The notes under the pieces were generated by a model. It had not been told where the DNA came from and searched no databases. It was given only the letters and a program-made list of their open reading frames with translations. 64,000 bases of DNA from Streptomyces sp. NBC_01460 (lineage in GTDB: Bacteria > Actinomycetota > Actinomycetes > Streptomycetales > Streptomycetaceae), in the NCBI RefSeq assembly GCF_036227405.1, contig NZ_CP109473.1, positions 6,448,001 through 6,512,000 of the forward strand, written 5' to 3'. Every line of letters starts with the position of its first letter. Positions within the stretch are counted from its first letter, which is position 1. Of this stretch, positions 8,688-17,817 are shown piece by piece. Made by a program: the position numbers and the translations under genes.

Positions 8688-9419
8688 ATGTCGGGTACGG
8701 GAACGGTGCTGCGCGAATTGCGCGGCGCACAGAAATCGTCCAAGGGCGTGTCGCTCTACTCGCGGTACCTGAACCGGCCGGCCGGGCGCCTGCTGGCGGC
8801 GGGCGCGTACCGAGTCGGCCTGACGCCCAATCAAGTCACGCTGGTCAGCGCGGCGTTCACCTTCGCGTCGATCGCCGCCGTGGCGCTCATGGAGCCGTCC
8901 TGGTGGCTCGGGGTGCTCGTGTACGCGGGCCTGGTCGTCGGTTTCGCCTTCGACTCGGCGGACGGGCAGCTCGCGCGGCTGACCGGGCGGGGCGGGCCGG
9001 ACGGGGAGTGGCTCGACCACGTCGTGGACTGCGCGAAGATGATCCTCGTCCACAGCGCGGTGCTGATCTCGTTCCACCGGTTCGGCGCACTGCCCGGCGA
9101 GGGCTGGCTCCTCCTGCCGCTCGGCTTCCTCTTCGTCGCCGTGCTCACCTTCTGCGCGGGGCTGCTGCGGGAGCAGCTCGGCAAGGCGGCCGTCCGTACC
9201 GCGCCGGTGGCCGCGGGGCCCGCGGCCCCGGTGTCCCGGGTCCGCGCCGTCGCGCTGCTGCCCGCGGACTACGGGGTGTTCTGCCTGGTCTTCCTGCTGC
9301 TCGGCGCACCCGGCGCCTTCCGGGCCGGGTACGCCGTGCTCGCGGCCGTGCACGCCCTGTTCCTCGTGGCGTTCCTCGCCAAGTGGTTCAGGGAGCTGAA
9401 AGCGCTCCGGGCCGGCTGA
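8688..9419 (+). CDS. CDP-alcohol phosphatidyltransferase family membrane enzyme
   Basis: The 243-residue membrane protein carries the full CDP-alcohol phosphatidyltransferase motif D-x2-D-G-x2-A-R-x8-G-x3-D-x3-D (Asp89, Asp92-Gly93, Ala96-Arg97, Gly106, Asp110, Asp114), so it should transfer a phospho-alcohol from a CDP-activated donor to an acceptor alcohol. About five further helices follow. The neighbouring convergent cytidylyltransferase could supply the CDP-activated substrate, so a role in phospholipid or glycan head-group synthesis is plausible; the substrate cannot be read from sequence. Its 3' end overlaps that of the convergent gene by 32 nt. Confidence 0.85.
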   Translation: MSGTGTVLRELRGAQKSSKGVSLYSRYLNRPAGRLLAAGAYRVGLTPNQVTLVSAAFTFASIAAVALMEPSWWLGVLVYAGLVVGFAFDSADGQLARLTGRGGPDGEWLDHVVDCAKMILVHSAVLISFHRFGALPGEGWLLLPLGFLFVAVLTFCAGLLREQLGKAAVRTAPVAAGPAAPVSRVRAVALLPADYGVFCLVFLLLGAPGAFRAGYAVLAAVHALFLVAFLAKWFRELKALRAG

Positions 9420-9837
9420 CGAGCACGTCGAGTGCCCGGCGCAGCTGGGTGCTGGACGTGTGCACGGTGTACGGGAAGTAGACGACCTCCACGCCGACCT
9501 CGGCGAAGTCGCGCTCCAGGCATTCGCCCTTCTCCGTGCCCCGCCAGTCGTCGCCCTTGAAGATGACGTCGAAGCGGACCTGCTGCCAGGTCTCGACCTT
9601 GTCCGGGACGGTCTCCACGAACGCCGCGTCCACATAGCGCACGCTGCGCACGATCTCCAGCCGCTCGGGCAGCGGGATCACCGGCTTGTGGCCCTTGGCC
9701 AGCGCGGCCATCTCGTCGGAGACGACCCCGGCCACCAGGTAGTCGCACTGGCTGCGGGCATGCCGCAGGATGTTCAGGTGGCCGACGTGGAACAGGTCGT
9801 ACACCCCCGGTGCGTAACCGACTCTGTGCTGCACCAT
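9388..9837 (-). CDS. Cytidylyltransferase-like (glycerol-3-phosphate cytidylyltransferase/TagD type)
   Basis: A 149-residue nucleotidyltransferase with the HxGH motif (HVGH, residues 17-20, in GVYDLFHVGHLNIL), an RxxxVRxxRYVD-like region and a C-terminal TSSTQLRR equivalent of the ISTT nucleotide-binding motif. Such enzymes make CDP-glycerol, CDP-ethanolamine or a related CDP-alcohol from CTP. The ATG at 9837 follows GGGGGGAGAG; the frame extends further upstream but without a ribosome site. It is convergent with the CDP-alcohol phosphotransferase, which could use its product, and divergent from the glycosyltransferase at 9956. Confidence 0.85.
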   Translation of the reverse strand: MVQHRVGYAPGVYDLFHVGHLNILRHARSQCDYLVAGVVSDEMAALAKGHKPVIPLPERLEIVRSVRYVDAAFVETVPDKVETWQQVRFDVIFKGDDWRGTEKGECLERDFAEVGVEVVYFPYTVHTSSTQLRRALDVLVSRPGALSAP

Positions 9838-9955
9838 CCGTTCTCTCCCCCCACGGTGGAACTGGTGCAACGACCTTACTGTGAAGAACACTTGCGCAAC
9901 CCGTGAACGGATAAGCTCAAAGAAGAGGCTGTTCCGGGGGGAAGGCGATCATCCG

Positions 9956-11278
9956 TTGTCCGCTGCTGAGCATCAGAAGCCGTTCGAGAACCGCAGACTT
10001 CTCGTCGTCTCCACCAACTACGCCCCCGAGCTGACGGGCATCGGGCCGTACGCCACCCAGCTCGCCGAGCACTGGGCGGCGTCGGGCGCCAGGACCGAGG
10101 TCCTGACCGGCATGCCGCACTACCCCGCCTGGCGGGTGGACGAACGCTACCGGGGGGTGTGGCGGCGGGCGGAGAGCCGCGAAGGGGTGCGCGTGCACCG
10201 GCGGCGCCATTATGTGCCGCCCCGTCAGACCGCCCTGCGAAGAGGCGCGTTCGAGGCGTCCGTGCTCGTCCACGGGCTCCTCGCCCCGCCGCCGGGACGT
10301 CCCGACGCGGTGATATCCCAGATGCCGAGCCTCGCGGGCGGTGTGATCGCGGCGCGGCTGGCCCGCCGCCACCGCGTCCCCCACATACCCGTCGTCCAGG
10401 ACCTGATGGGCGCCGCCGCCGCACAGAGCGGCATCCGCGGCGGAGGCAGGGCCGCGGCCGTCGCCTCGAAGGCCGAGCGGTACGCGCTGCGCGGCGCGGC
10501 CCTCGTCGGGGTCATCCACGAGAGCTTCGTCGAGGGCGTCACCGCCCTCGGCGTGGATCCCGGCCGCATCCGCGTGGTCCCCAACTGGACCCATGTGCGC
10601 AGCCCTTCGGCCGACCGCGCCGCCACCCGCGCGCGGCTCGGCTGGCCCGAGGGCACCCCCGTGCTGCTCCACTCGGGGAACATGGGCCTCAAGCAGGGGC
10701 TCGACGTCCTCGTGGACCTGGCGCGGCTGGCCCCGGACGTCAGGGTCGTGCTGATGGGCGACGGCAACCAGCGGGACGGACTGCGCGCGCGGGCCGCCGG
10801 GCTGTCCAACCTCGACTTCCTCCCGCCGGCGGGCGCGGACGACTTCACCGATGTGCTCGCCGCCGCCGACGTGCTCGCGGTGACCCAGCGGGCCTCCGTG
10901 CTCGACATGAGTGTGCCGTCCAAGCTCACCTCGTACTTCGTCTCCGGACGACCGGTCGTCGCCTCCGTGGCCGACGAGGGCGGCACCGCCGACGAGGTGC
11001 GCCGCTCGGGCGCGGGAGTCCTGGTGGCCCCCGAGGACCCGGCCGCGCTCCTCGCCGCCGTACGCACGCTGGCCGCCGATCCGGGGGCGGCCCGGGCGCT
11101 GGGGGACCACGGCCCCCGGTACGTCGCACAGCACCTGAGCAGGGAGGCGGGCCTCGCCCGCTTCGACGCCCTGCTCACCGAGGCGCTCGGGGACGCACGA
11201 GCCGGAACAGCACGAGCCGGAACAGCGCGAGGCGGAGACGCGCGAGCCGGGGACACACAAGGGGGAGCACGCCGATGA
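9956..11278 (+). CDS. Glycosyltransferase, GT4 type (WbuB/WcaI-like)
   Basis: A 440-residue GT-B enzyme. The N-terminal domain has the WcaI/WbuB-type opening VVSTNYAPELTGIGPYA and EVLTGMPHYPAW; the C-terminal domain has HSGNMGLKQGLDVL and a nucleotide-sugar site near VPSKLTSYFVSGRPVVAS. Such enzymes extend exopolysaccharide or O-antigen repeat units on the cytoplasmic face. I chose TTG 9956 because GGGGGGAAGG lies 10 nt upstream; a GTG at 9881 would leave only 43 nt for two divergent promoters. The tail is an Ala/Arg/Gly/Thr repeat (ARAGT). The stop overlaps the next ATG (ATGA). Confidence 0.85.
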   Translation: MSAAEHQKPFENRRLLVVSTNYAPELTGIGPYATQLAEHWAASGARTEVLTGMPHYPAWRVDERYRGVWRRAESREGVRVHRRRHYVPPRQTALRRGAFEASVLVHGLLAPPPGRPDAVISQMPSLAGGVIAARLARRHRVPHIPVVQDLMGAAAAQSGIRGGGRAAAVASKAERYALRGAALVGVIHESFVEGVTALGVDPGRIRVVPNWTHVRSPSADRAATRARLGWPEGTPVLLHSGNMGLKQGLDVLVDLARLAPDVRVVLMGDGNQRDGLRARAAGLSNLDFLPPAGADDFTDVLAAADVLAVTQRASVLDMSVPSKLTSYFVSGRPVVASVADEGGTADEVRRSGAGVLVAPEDPAALLAAVRTLAADPGAARALGDHGPRYVAQHLSREAGLARFDALLTEALGDARAGTARAGTARGGDARAGDTQGGARR

Positions 11279-12960
11279 CACATCCGATCCGGCCCGTGGA
11301 CGACCACGACGAACCGGCGCTGCTGCGCGACCAGTTCCGCCAGCTCCTGCGCTACCGCGCCCTGCTCGCCGCGGGTGTCGTGGTGGGCCTGCTCGGCGGG
11401 GGTTTCCTCGCCCTGAGCGGCGACGACACCTACACCGCCAGCGGCGAGGTCCAGGTGCGCTCCGCGACCGCCGATCCCTTCGCGACCGGGGCCTCCGCCG
11501 ACAAGGGCATCAACATCGGCTCGGAGCGGCAGACCGCGGTCAGCGACACCGTGGGCGACCTGGCCGCCGGCACCCTGCTGAAGAAGGGGGACGACGTCAC
11601 CGCCAGGAAGCTGCTCACCGGCCTCCAGGTCACCAACCCGCCCAACACGCTCACCCTCCGCTTCTCCTACACCGGGGCCACACCCGAGCAGGCCCGCTCC
11701 CGCGCCGAAGCCCTGGCCAATGCCTACCTGGCGCACCGCAAGGCGCGCACCGAGGAGAGCATCGACAACATGGCGAACGGCTACCGCGCCCAGCTCGAAC
11801 CACTGGAGGAGAAGCGCGACCTCCTGGAGGAGCGGGCCGGGGTCGACGGCGACGACGTCAGCAGCGCCCGAGCCAACATCATCGTCTCCATCTCCGAGCT
11901 GAGCCGGAAGATCTCCGAGCTCAAGGCGCTCGACACCACCCCCGGCTACCTCAACAAGAAGCCCGTCGCCCCCACCGAGCCGGCCGGAGCCGGTCTGCCG
12001 CTGCTGCTGGGGCTCGGCGCCGTCGTCGGTCTCGCCCTCGGGCTGCTGCTGTCCTGGGTGCGGCTCGTCTTCGACCCCGCCGTACGCTCCCCGCGCGAGC
12101 TCGTGCGCTCCCTCGGAGCCCCGCTGCTCGGCACCCTGCCCAGGGAGCGCGCCGCCGTGGGCACCCTGCTCGCCATCGGGCGCAGCGGCTCGCGGCTCGC
12201 CGAGGAGTACCGCGCGGTCGCCTTCCGGCTCGCCTACGACCCGTCCTTCGCGGAACGGCGGCGGCTGCTGGTCACCGCACCGCGCGGGGACAACGCGGCG
12301 GCGGCCGCCGCCGCGGTCAACCTGGCCGCCGCCTTCGCCGAGATGGGCCGTGACGTCCTGCTCGTCGAGGCCGATCTCCGCACCCCGTCCCTGGCCCGGG
12401 ATCTGGGACCGGCCGCCCATGAGGTGCGGCCGCCGCGCTGGGCCGCCGAAGAGGGGGACCGCAGCTGGCCCGCGGGTGGCAGGTCCAACGTGGACGTCCC
12501 CGGCTCCGGTGCCTTCGCCCTGGTGGCCGGCGCCACCGCGGACAACGTGCCGCGCGCCCTGACCTCCGCGTCCGTCGGGCGCATCGTCGCCGAGGCGGAC
12601 CGCCCCGGCGCCGTCGTCATCGTCCTGGCACCGCCGGTGCTGTCCTACGCCGACGCCGTCGCTCTCGTGGACCGGGTCGAGGGCGTCATGATCGTCTGCG
12701 ACCCCCGCGAGGTGCACCGCAGCGACCTGGAGCGCATCCGGGAGATCATCGGGGCCTCCGGCGGCCAGGTGCTCGGGGCCCTGCTCCACCCCGGCCGCAG
12801 CCGGCTGCGGCGCGCGGACCGCCGGTCCACGTCGGCCCGGCGCCACAGCGGCGGGGGGCCCCAGGGCCCGGCCGTCGAGGACGACGCTCCGGAGGTCACA
12901 GGGGACCCCTCCGAGACGATGGGCCTGCGCTCCTTCACCCTGCCGGGGGCGCGCCGGTGA
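11275..12960 (+). CDS. Wzz/tyrosine-kinase-like polysaccharide co-polymerase with degenerate P-loop
   Basis: The 561-residue protein has a Wzz-type architecture: membrane helix at about 28-48, periplasmic region with coiled-coil potential (about 150-220), second helix at about 240-262, and a cytoplasmic BY-kinase-like domain (about 290-505). In that domain the normal Walker A (GxxxxGKS/T) reads APRGDNAAAAAAA (about 334-346), lacking the lysine, while the Walker A' strand LLVEADLRTPS (about 360-370) is kept. It should control chain length and export of the polysaccharide but is unlikely to be a normal ATP-binding kinase. It overlaps genes on both sides by 4 nt. Confidence 0.82.
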   Translation: MTHPIRPVDDHDEPALLRDQFRQLLRYRALLAAGVVVGLLGGGFLALSGDDTYTASGEVQVRSATADPFATGASADKGINIGSERQTAVSDTVGDLAAGTLLKKGDDVTARKLLTGLQVTNPPNTLTLRFSYTGATPEQARSRAEALANAYLAHRKARTEESIDNMANGYRAQLEPLEEKRDLLEERAGVDGDDVSSARANIIVSISELSRKISELKALDTTPGYLNKKPVAPTEPAGAGLPLLLGLGAVVGLALGLLLSWVRLVFDPAVRSPRELVRSLGAPLLGTLPRERAAVGTLLAIGRSGSRLAEEYRAVAFRLAYDPSFAERRRLLVTAPRGDNAAAAAAAVNLAAAFAEMGRDVLLVEADLRTPSLARDLGPAAHEVRPPRWAAEEGDRSWPAGGRSNVDVPGSGAFALVAGATADNVPRALTSASVGRIVAEADRPGAVVIVLAPPVLSYADAVALVDRVEGVMIVCDPREVHRSDLERIREIIGASGGQVLGALLHPGRSRLRRADRRSTSARRHSGGGPQGPAVEDDAPEVTGDPSETMGLRSFTLPGARR

Positions 12961-14201
12961 GAGCCCGTACCGCGATCCTCTGCTCGGTCGCGGACCAGGG
13001 CGTGGCCGCGCTCACCAACATCCTGGTGCTCGTGGCCGCCGCCCGGCTCTCCACCGTGGCCGACTTCGCGCGCTTCTCCGCGGTCTACCTCGTCTTCACG
13101 GTGCTGCTGGGCGTCTCCGGCGCGTACAGCGGACAGCCCCTGGTCCTGCGGCGCGGCGACGGCGAGGGGATCCGGGGGGCCTGCCGTTCGGCCGTCGTGT
13201 TCACCGTGGCCGTCTCGGCCGCGCTGGGGGCGCTGCTGGCCGCCGTCTGTCTGCTCGTCCCCGGGGACACCGCTCGTGCCCTGACGATGCTCGGCCTCGT
13301 CCTGCCGGCCGTGCTCGGCCAGGACGCCCTGCGCTACGCCTTCTCCGCCCTCCAGCAGCCCCATCTCGCCCTGAGTGCCGACGTGGTGAGGCTTGCCTGC
13401 GTCCTGGGCGCCCTCTCCGACCAGGAGTACGGGGCGAGCCCCGCCCGGCTGATCGCGGTCTGGGGGCTGTCCGCCCTGCCGGCCCTCCTGCTCTCCGCCG
13501 TGCTGCTGCACCGCAGGACCGCCGGGTCCTCGACGCGGTTGCGTCCGATGCTCGGGCGCGGCCACCTCGGGAAGCGCTTCGTCGTCGAGTTCGGCGTCGG
13601 CAACGCGACCAGCCAGCTCTCCGTCCTCGGCCTCGGCGCCGTGGGCAACCCGCTGCTGGTCGGCGCACTGCGCGGGGCGACGACCCTGTTCGGGCCGCTC
13701 AACGTGCTGTTCACCTCCGCCACGTCCTTCGGCCCCCCGCTGCTCGGCCGCATCGGCGACGAGAGGCGCCGGGTGCGGGCCGCCGCGGGACTCGCCGCCG
13801 TCCTCGCCGCCACCGCCGCCCTCTGGGCGACCACGCTGGCCCTGCTCCCCGAGAAGGCGGGACGTGAACTGCTCGGCGACACCTGGCCGACGGCCGCCGC
13901 CCTCCTCCCGGCGACCGGCAGCCAGTACGCGGCGATGGCCGTGGGCACGGCCGGACTTCTCGCCCTGCGCATGCTCGACCCGCGTACGACACTGAGCATC
14001 CAGGTGGTCTTCTCGCTCACCGCCGTGGCGCTCATGGCGGGGGGCTACGCCCTCGGAGGCGTCCCCGGGGCCGCCTGGGGGCTCTGTCTCGGATCGCTCT
14101 GCAAGGCCGCCGCCACCTGGACCAGGGTGGCCCGGATCCGGCGCGGGAAGACGGCGCCCGACGAGGTCGTCACCGCCGACGCGCTGCCCTCTGCTCCTTG
14201 A
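12957..14201 (+). CDS. Polytopic membrane protein, Wzx-like flippase
   Basis: A 414-residue protein with about 11-12 hydrophobic helices and few charges between them, organised like the MOP/polysaccharide-transporter family; no single catalytic motif exists for this family. GTG start overlaps the stop of the Wzz-like gene, which places it in the same operon (glycosyltransferase, co-polymerase, flippase). Inferred role: moving lipid-linked repeat units across the membrane. Its last 32 nt overlap the 3' end of the convergent polymerase gene. Confidence 0.7.
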   Translation: MRARTAILCSVADQGVAALTNILVLVAAARLSTVADFARFSAVYLVFTVLLGVSGAYSGQPLVLRRGDGEGIRGACRSAVVFTVAVSAALGALLAAVCLLVPGDTARALTMLGLVLPAVLGQDALRYAFSALQQPHLALSADVVRLACVLGALSDQEYGASPARLIAVWGLSALPALLLSAVLLHRRTAGSSTRLRPMLGRGHLGKRFVVEFGVGNATSQLSVLGLGAVGNPLLVGALRGATTLFGPLNVLFTSATSFGPPLLGRIGDERRRVRAAAGLAAVLAATAALWATTLALLPEKAGRELLGDTWPTAAALLPATGSQYAAMAVGTAGLLALRMLDPRTTLSIQVVFSLTAVALMAGGYALGGVPGAAWGLCLGSLCKAAATWTRVARIRRGKTAPDEVVTADALPSAP

Positions 14202-15711
14202 ACGTGCTGATCAGCAGCAGACACAGCGCGGCGATGGCCAGCTTCCCCGCCGCCTGCAGGAGCGGGCCGCGCAGCAGGATGAAGGTGTATCCGGCGATCA
14301 GCGGCGCGGCGACGGCCAGCACGCTCCCGGGGCCGGGTCCCGCCCGGGTGACGGCCAGCGCGTACCGGCGGTCGGTGCGCGCCACCGCGTACCCGATCAG
14401 CGCGAGCCCGCCGATCACCCCGGACGCACCGAAGTCGACCCAGAACTCGGTCCACAGCGGGGCCGAGAGGTTGGTCATCCGCAGCCCCATCCACTGCCCG
14501 ACCCGGACCCCGGTGTCCTCCGGCTTCCCGCTCCACACCGCACGCGGCACGAAGAACAGCGCGGAGCCCGTCAGCTGGCGGCCGTAGGTGTGGCCCCGGG
14601 TGTCGACCCACGAGATGCTGTTGGCGAACATCACCATCTGGTCGTAGTCCTTGGTCACCAGCGGCTCGAAGACCGAGGCCGACTGCGCGGGCCGCTGTCC
14701 CGCGTCGTCGTACCGGAACTTGTCGGCGTACGGGAACACCACCAGCGCCCCCACCACCCCCGTCGCCAGCACCACGCGGTAGATCGCCGCACTGCTCGGG
14801 AACGCGGTGAACACGAAGGCCAACAGCACCGTCAGGAACCAGTAACGGGCGTTGGATACAGGGTTGTTCACCACCAGGTTCAGCGCCACCAGCGCCACCC
14901 ACACCAGCACCGTCGACGGGGAGCGCCGCGCCCGGTAGGAGGTTGCCAGCCGGCGGGTGTAGAAGAGCAGCGCCAGCAGCGCCGGGACCTGGCCGAAGCC
15001 CTTGACGAACGCCGAGCCGACGTTGGACCCCTCCGAGACCACCCCGCTCGCCGCGACGGTCTCGTTGATCTCCTGCCGGCTGGAGAAGAAGACCGCGGGC
15101 CCGCCCAGCTTCATCACGTAGAACGCGCTCGCCGCGAACGCCAGCAGCACCAGCAGCCGCAGTTTCACCGGATGGGCCACGGCCGGTCCACCGCCCGGGC
15201 TCCGCGTGGAGGACGTACGGCGCCGCAGCGGGCGCCGCGAGGCCAGCAGTGCCCCCAGGTCGAAGGCGGCACACCCCACCAGGACCATCGCGATGGCCGT
15301 GACCAGGTCCTGGCGCGGGCCCACCATCGGCGTCGGCGTCTGCCCGATCACCACCTGGGCGAACGGCGCCACGCCCATCGCGATGTACACGAACATCCAG
15401 AAGACGCCCTGGAGGAGCCGCCGCCGGGTGGAGAGGATCATCGTCGCCAGCCGGGCCCCCGCATAGCAGGTCAGCACCAACTGGAGCCAGTACGCGGTGT
15501 CCCGGACGCCGCTGCCGGGCTGGGCGGCGATCACCGCGGGCAGGAAGCACACCAGGCCGAGGATGAGCGGCACGGACAGGGCCCGCGACAGCATCGACCA
15601 GGCGATCTGCTGCTCGGGCGGCTCCGGGACGCCGCTCCGGCCCCGTGACCGCTCCGGAGGCGCGACCGGGCGGGTGGCCCGCTCCTGCGCCGATGTGTGC
15701 ACCGACGTCAT
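14170..15711 (-). CDS. O-antigen/exopolysaccharide polymerase-like membrane protein (Wzy-like)
   Basis: A 513-residue protein with about 11 helices and a large extracytoplasmic loop (about 320-410: RYDDAGQRPAQSASVFEP through the GHTYGRQLTGSALFFVPRAVW region), the pattern of oligosaccharide-repeat polymerases of the OPTB/Wzy type. Start at ATG 15711 after a G-rich site; the reading frame extends 11 codons upstream without support. Located between the flippase and a glycosyltransferase, it fits polymerisation of exported repeat units. Assignment rests on topology and context because sequence conservation is low in this family. Confidence 0.7.
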   Translation of the reverse strand: MTSVHTSAQERATRPVAPPERSRGRSGVPEPPEQQIAWSMLSRALSVPLILGLVCFLPAVIAAQPGSGVRDTAYWLQLVLTCYAGARLATMILSTRRRLLQGVFWMFVYIAMGVAPFAQVVIGQTPTPMVGPRQDLVTAIAMVLVGCAAFDLGALLASRRPLRRRTSSTRSPGGGPAVAHPVKLRLLVLLAFAASAFYVMKLGGPAVFFSSRQEINETVAASGVVSEGSNVGSAFVKGFGQVPALLALLFYTRRLATSYRARRSPSTVLVWVALVALNLVVNNPVSNARYWFLTVLLAFVFTAFPSSAAIYRVVLATGVVGALVVFPYADKFRYDDAGQRPAQSASVFEPLVTKDYDQMVMFANSISWVDTRGHTYGRQLTGSALFFVPRAVWSGKPEDTGVRVGQWMGLRMTNLSAPLWTEFWVDFGASGVIGGLALIGYAVARTDRRYALAVTRAGPGPGSVLAVAAPLIAGYTFILLRGPLLQAAGKLAIAALCLLLISTFKEQRAARRR

Positions 15712-15819
15712 GCGCCCCCCCGGGATCAGTGAACCGCTGAACACTCTAACGAATCAGCCCACGTGAGGGGGCGCGATGACTAGTCTGTGAAGTATTGGCC
15801 GCAGTTGAGGGGAACTCTG

Positions 15820-16977
15820 GTGAAAATCCTGCATGTTGTCACGCTCCACACTCCGGACCATGCCTTCGGCGGACCGACCCGGGTGGCGTTCAACCTCTCC
15901 AAGGTGCAGCGGGCGAACGGCGACGACGCACGCGTCATGGCCCTCGGCGACGGCTTCCCCGACGGTGAACTGCCCAGCCACGTGGAGGGAGTTCCCGTCC
16001 ACCTCTTCCAGGCGCGGCACGTGCTCCCGATGTTCGAGGTCAGTGGCATCACCTCCGCGGCGCTGCTGCGTACCGCGCGCCGCATGATGCGCGGCGCCGA
16101 CCTCGTGCACGTCCATCTGATGCGGGACCTGGTGACCCTGCCGGCGGCGCTCCTCGCGCTCGCGACCCGCACACCCCTGGTGGTCCAGACCCACGGCATG
16201 ATCGACCCCACCGAGAAGAAGGTCGCCCAGCTCACCGACGTCCTCGGGGTCCGCAAGGTGCTGCGTGAGGCCGACGCCGTCCTGCACCTCACCGAGATGG
16301 AGCGGGTCGACGTGAACGCCGTCGCGGCTCCCGTGCCGCTCACCCGTACCGTGCGGCTGGTCAACGGTGTCCGCCCGCAGGAGCGCAAGCCCGCCCGCGA
16401 CCCCGGCCGGCCGCCGACCGTGCTGTACCTCGCCCGCGTCCAGGAGCGCAAGCGGCCCGAGGACTTCATCGCCGCGATGCCGCACGTCCTCGCCCACCAC
16501 CCGGACGCCCGCTTCGTGCTGGCCGGTCCGGACACCGGCGCGCTGGCCGGAACCCTCGCCCTCGCCCGGAAGCTGGGCGTCACGGACTCCCTCGACCATG
16601 TGGGCCCGCTGGAGCACGACGAGGTCATCGCCGCCGGGCGCGAGGCCGATGTGTACGTGCTGCCGGCGATCGAGGAGCCGTTCCCGGTCTCGGTCCTGGA
16701 GGCGATGTCGGTCGGCACCCCGGTCGTCATCACCCGCACCTGCGGGCAGGGCCCCGACGTGTCGGGGGCCGGTGCGGGCCGGGTCATCGACAGCCGGGTC
16801 GGCGAGGACGCGGCCAACGCCCGTAAGGTCGCCGACGCGATCCTGGAGCTGCTGGAGCCGGAGGCCGCGGAGCAGGCGGGCAAGGCCGCCTGGCAGCTGG
16901 TCAACGACCAGTTCACCATCGAGGCCGTCACCGCCACCCTCCGGCGGACCTACGAGGACGTGGTCCGCCGGAGGTGA
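15820..16977 (+). CDS. Glycosyltransferase family 4
   Basis: A 385-residue GT-B glycosyltransferase. N-terminal domain begins KILHVVTLHTPDHAFGGPTR, with VVQTHGMIDP in the middle; the C-terminal donor domain has YLARVQERKRPEDFI, the LAGPDTG segment and the EX7E-type motif EEPFPVSVLEAMSVGTPVV (about 286-304). GTG 15820 is preceded by AGGGGAA at 5 nt spacing, better than the GTG at 15787. It is transcribed divergently from the Wzy-like gene and ends 12 nt before the stop of the GT2 gene on the other strand. Confidence 0.9.
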   Translation: MKILHVVTLHTPDHAFGGPTRVAFNLSKVQRANGDDARVMALGDGFPDGELPSHVEGVPVHLFQARHVLPMFEVSGITSAALLRTARRMMRGADLVHVHLMRDLVTLPAALLALATRTPLVVQTHGMIDPTEKKVAQLTDVLGVRKVLREADAVLHLTEMERVDVNAVAAPVPLTRTVRLVNGVRPQERKPARDPGRPPTVLYLARVQERKRPEDFIAAMPHVLAHHPDARFVLAGPDTGALAGTLALARKLGVTDSLDHVGPLEHDEVIAAGREADVYVLPAIEEPFPVSVLEAMSVGTPVVITRTCGQGPDVSGAGAGRVIDSRVGEDAANARKVADAILELLEPEAAEQAGKAAWQLVNDQFTIEAVTATLRRTYEDVVRRR

Positions 16978-16989
16978 GGGTCGGGCCTG

Positions 16990-17817
16990 TCAGCCTCCGG
17001 GCCTCTCGCGGGACTTGAGAGCGATCTGCCAGCGGTAGAAGCTCATGGCCAGCGCGAAGTCCAGCCCCGCCCGTCCGTCCAGGAAGCCCCGCCGGTAGAC
17101 GTACATGTAGGCGAAGGACACCAGCGGCTTGAACGGCGCCTTGTGGAAGAGCTGCCCCTGACGGGACTTCACCTTCCGTACCTGCTCCTTGACATCGGGG
17201 TGGTGCTCCAGCCACGCCTCCCAGTCCGAGTACCGGTTGTGGCGCTCGAACCAGGCGGTGACGGGGTCGAGGTCCTGGTGCTCGATGGGGTTGCTGAGCG
17301 CCTCGGCCGTCGCGGCGACCGGCTGGTAGTGCCCCTCGACCTCCCCGATGCCGGGCGCGGCGAGGTCGCCGACCTCCGGGTAGTGGCACCGGGTCCGGTC
17401 GGTCAGCGACCGCTTGCGGATGGTGTACCCGTGCCGCAGCCGCTTCCCCGAGAACCAGTAGCCCAGCGGTATGTCGTACGCCGCCGGCTTCGGGGCGGCC
17501 GGGTCGGCGAAGATCCGCCGCAGCTCCGCCAGCAGCCCGGGGCTGAGCCGCTCGTCGCCGTCGAGCAGCAGGATCCAGTCCAGGTCCGTGCGGACGTTCT
17601 CCAGGCACCACTGCTTCTTGCGCGGATGCCCGCCGTCCCAGGTGTACGTGACCACTTCGGCCCCGCACTCCTCGGCGATCTTCGCGGTGTCGTCGGTGCT
17701 GTGGGAGTCCACCACGACGACGGCCTCGAAGTGGCCCAGGACCGACTTCACCGCCTCGGCGATGTTCAGGCCCTCGTTCTTCGTGGGGATCGCCACGGCG
17801 ATGGGCAGCTTGCTCAT
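16990..17817 (-). CDS. Glycosyltransferase family 2 (WaaE/KdtX-like)
   Basis: A 275-residue GT-A enzyme: AIPTKNEGLNIAEAV at the N-terminus, VVVVDSHSTDDTAKIA (about 33-48), and the metal-binding DGDERLSP (about 86-93). The rest resembles the WaaE subgroup, with ARG/LYS-rich KRLRHGYTIRKRSL and a C-terminal membrane-proximal helix. It probably adds a sugar to the polysaccharide or to another surface glycan. It is the last gene of a five-gene overlapping operon: gmd, two LamG proteins, a lipoprotein, then this gene, each joined by ATGA. Confidence 0.88.
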   Translation of the reverse strand: MSKLPIAVAIPTKNEGLNIAEAVKSVLGHFEAVVVVDSHSTDDTAKIAEECGAEVVTYTWDGGHPRKKQWCLENVRTDLDWILLLDGDERLSPGLLAELRRIFADPAAPKPAAYDIPLGYWFSGKRLRHGYTIRKRSLTDRTRCHYPEVGDLAAPGIGEVEGHYQPVAATAEALSNPIEHQDLDPVTAWFERHNRYSDWEAWLEHHPDVKEQVRKVKSRQGQLFHKAPFKPLVSFAYMYVYRRGFLDGRAGLDFALAMSFYRWQIALKSRERPGG

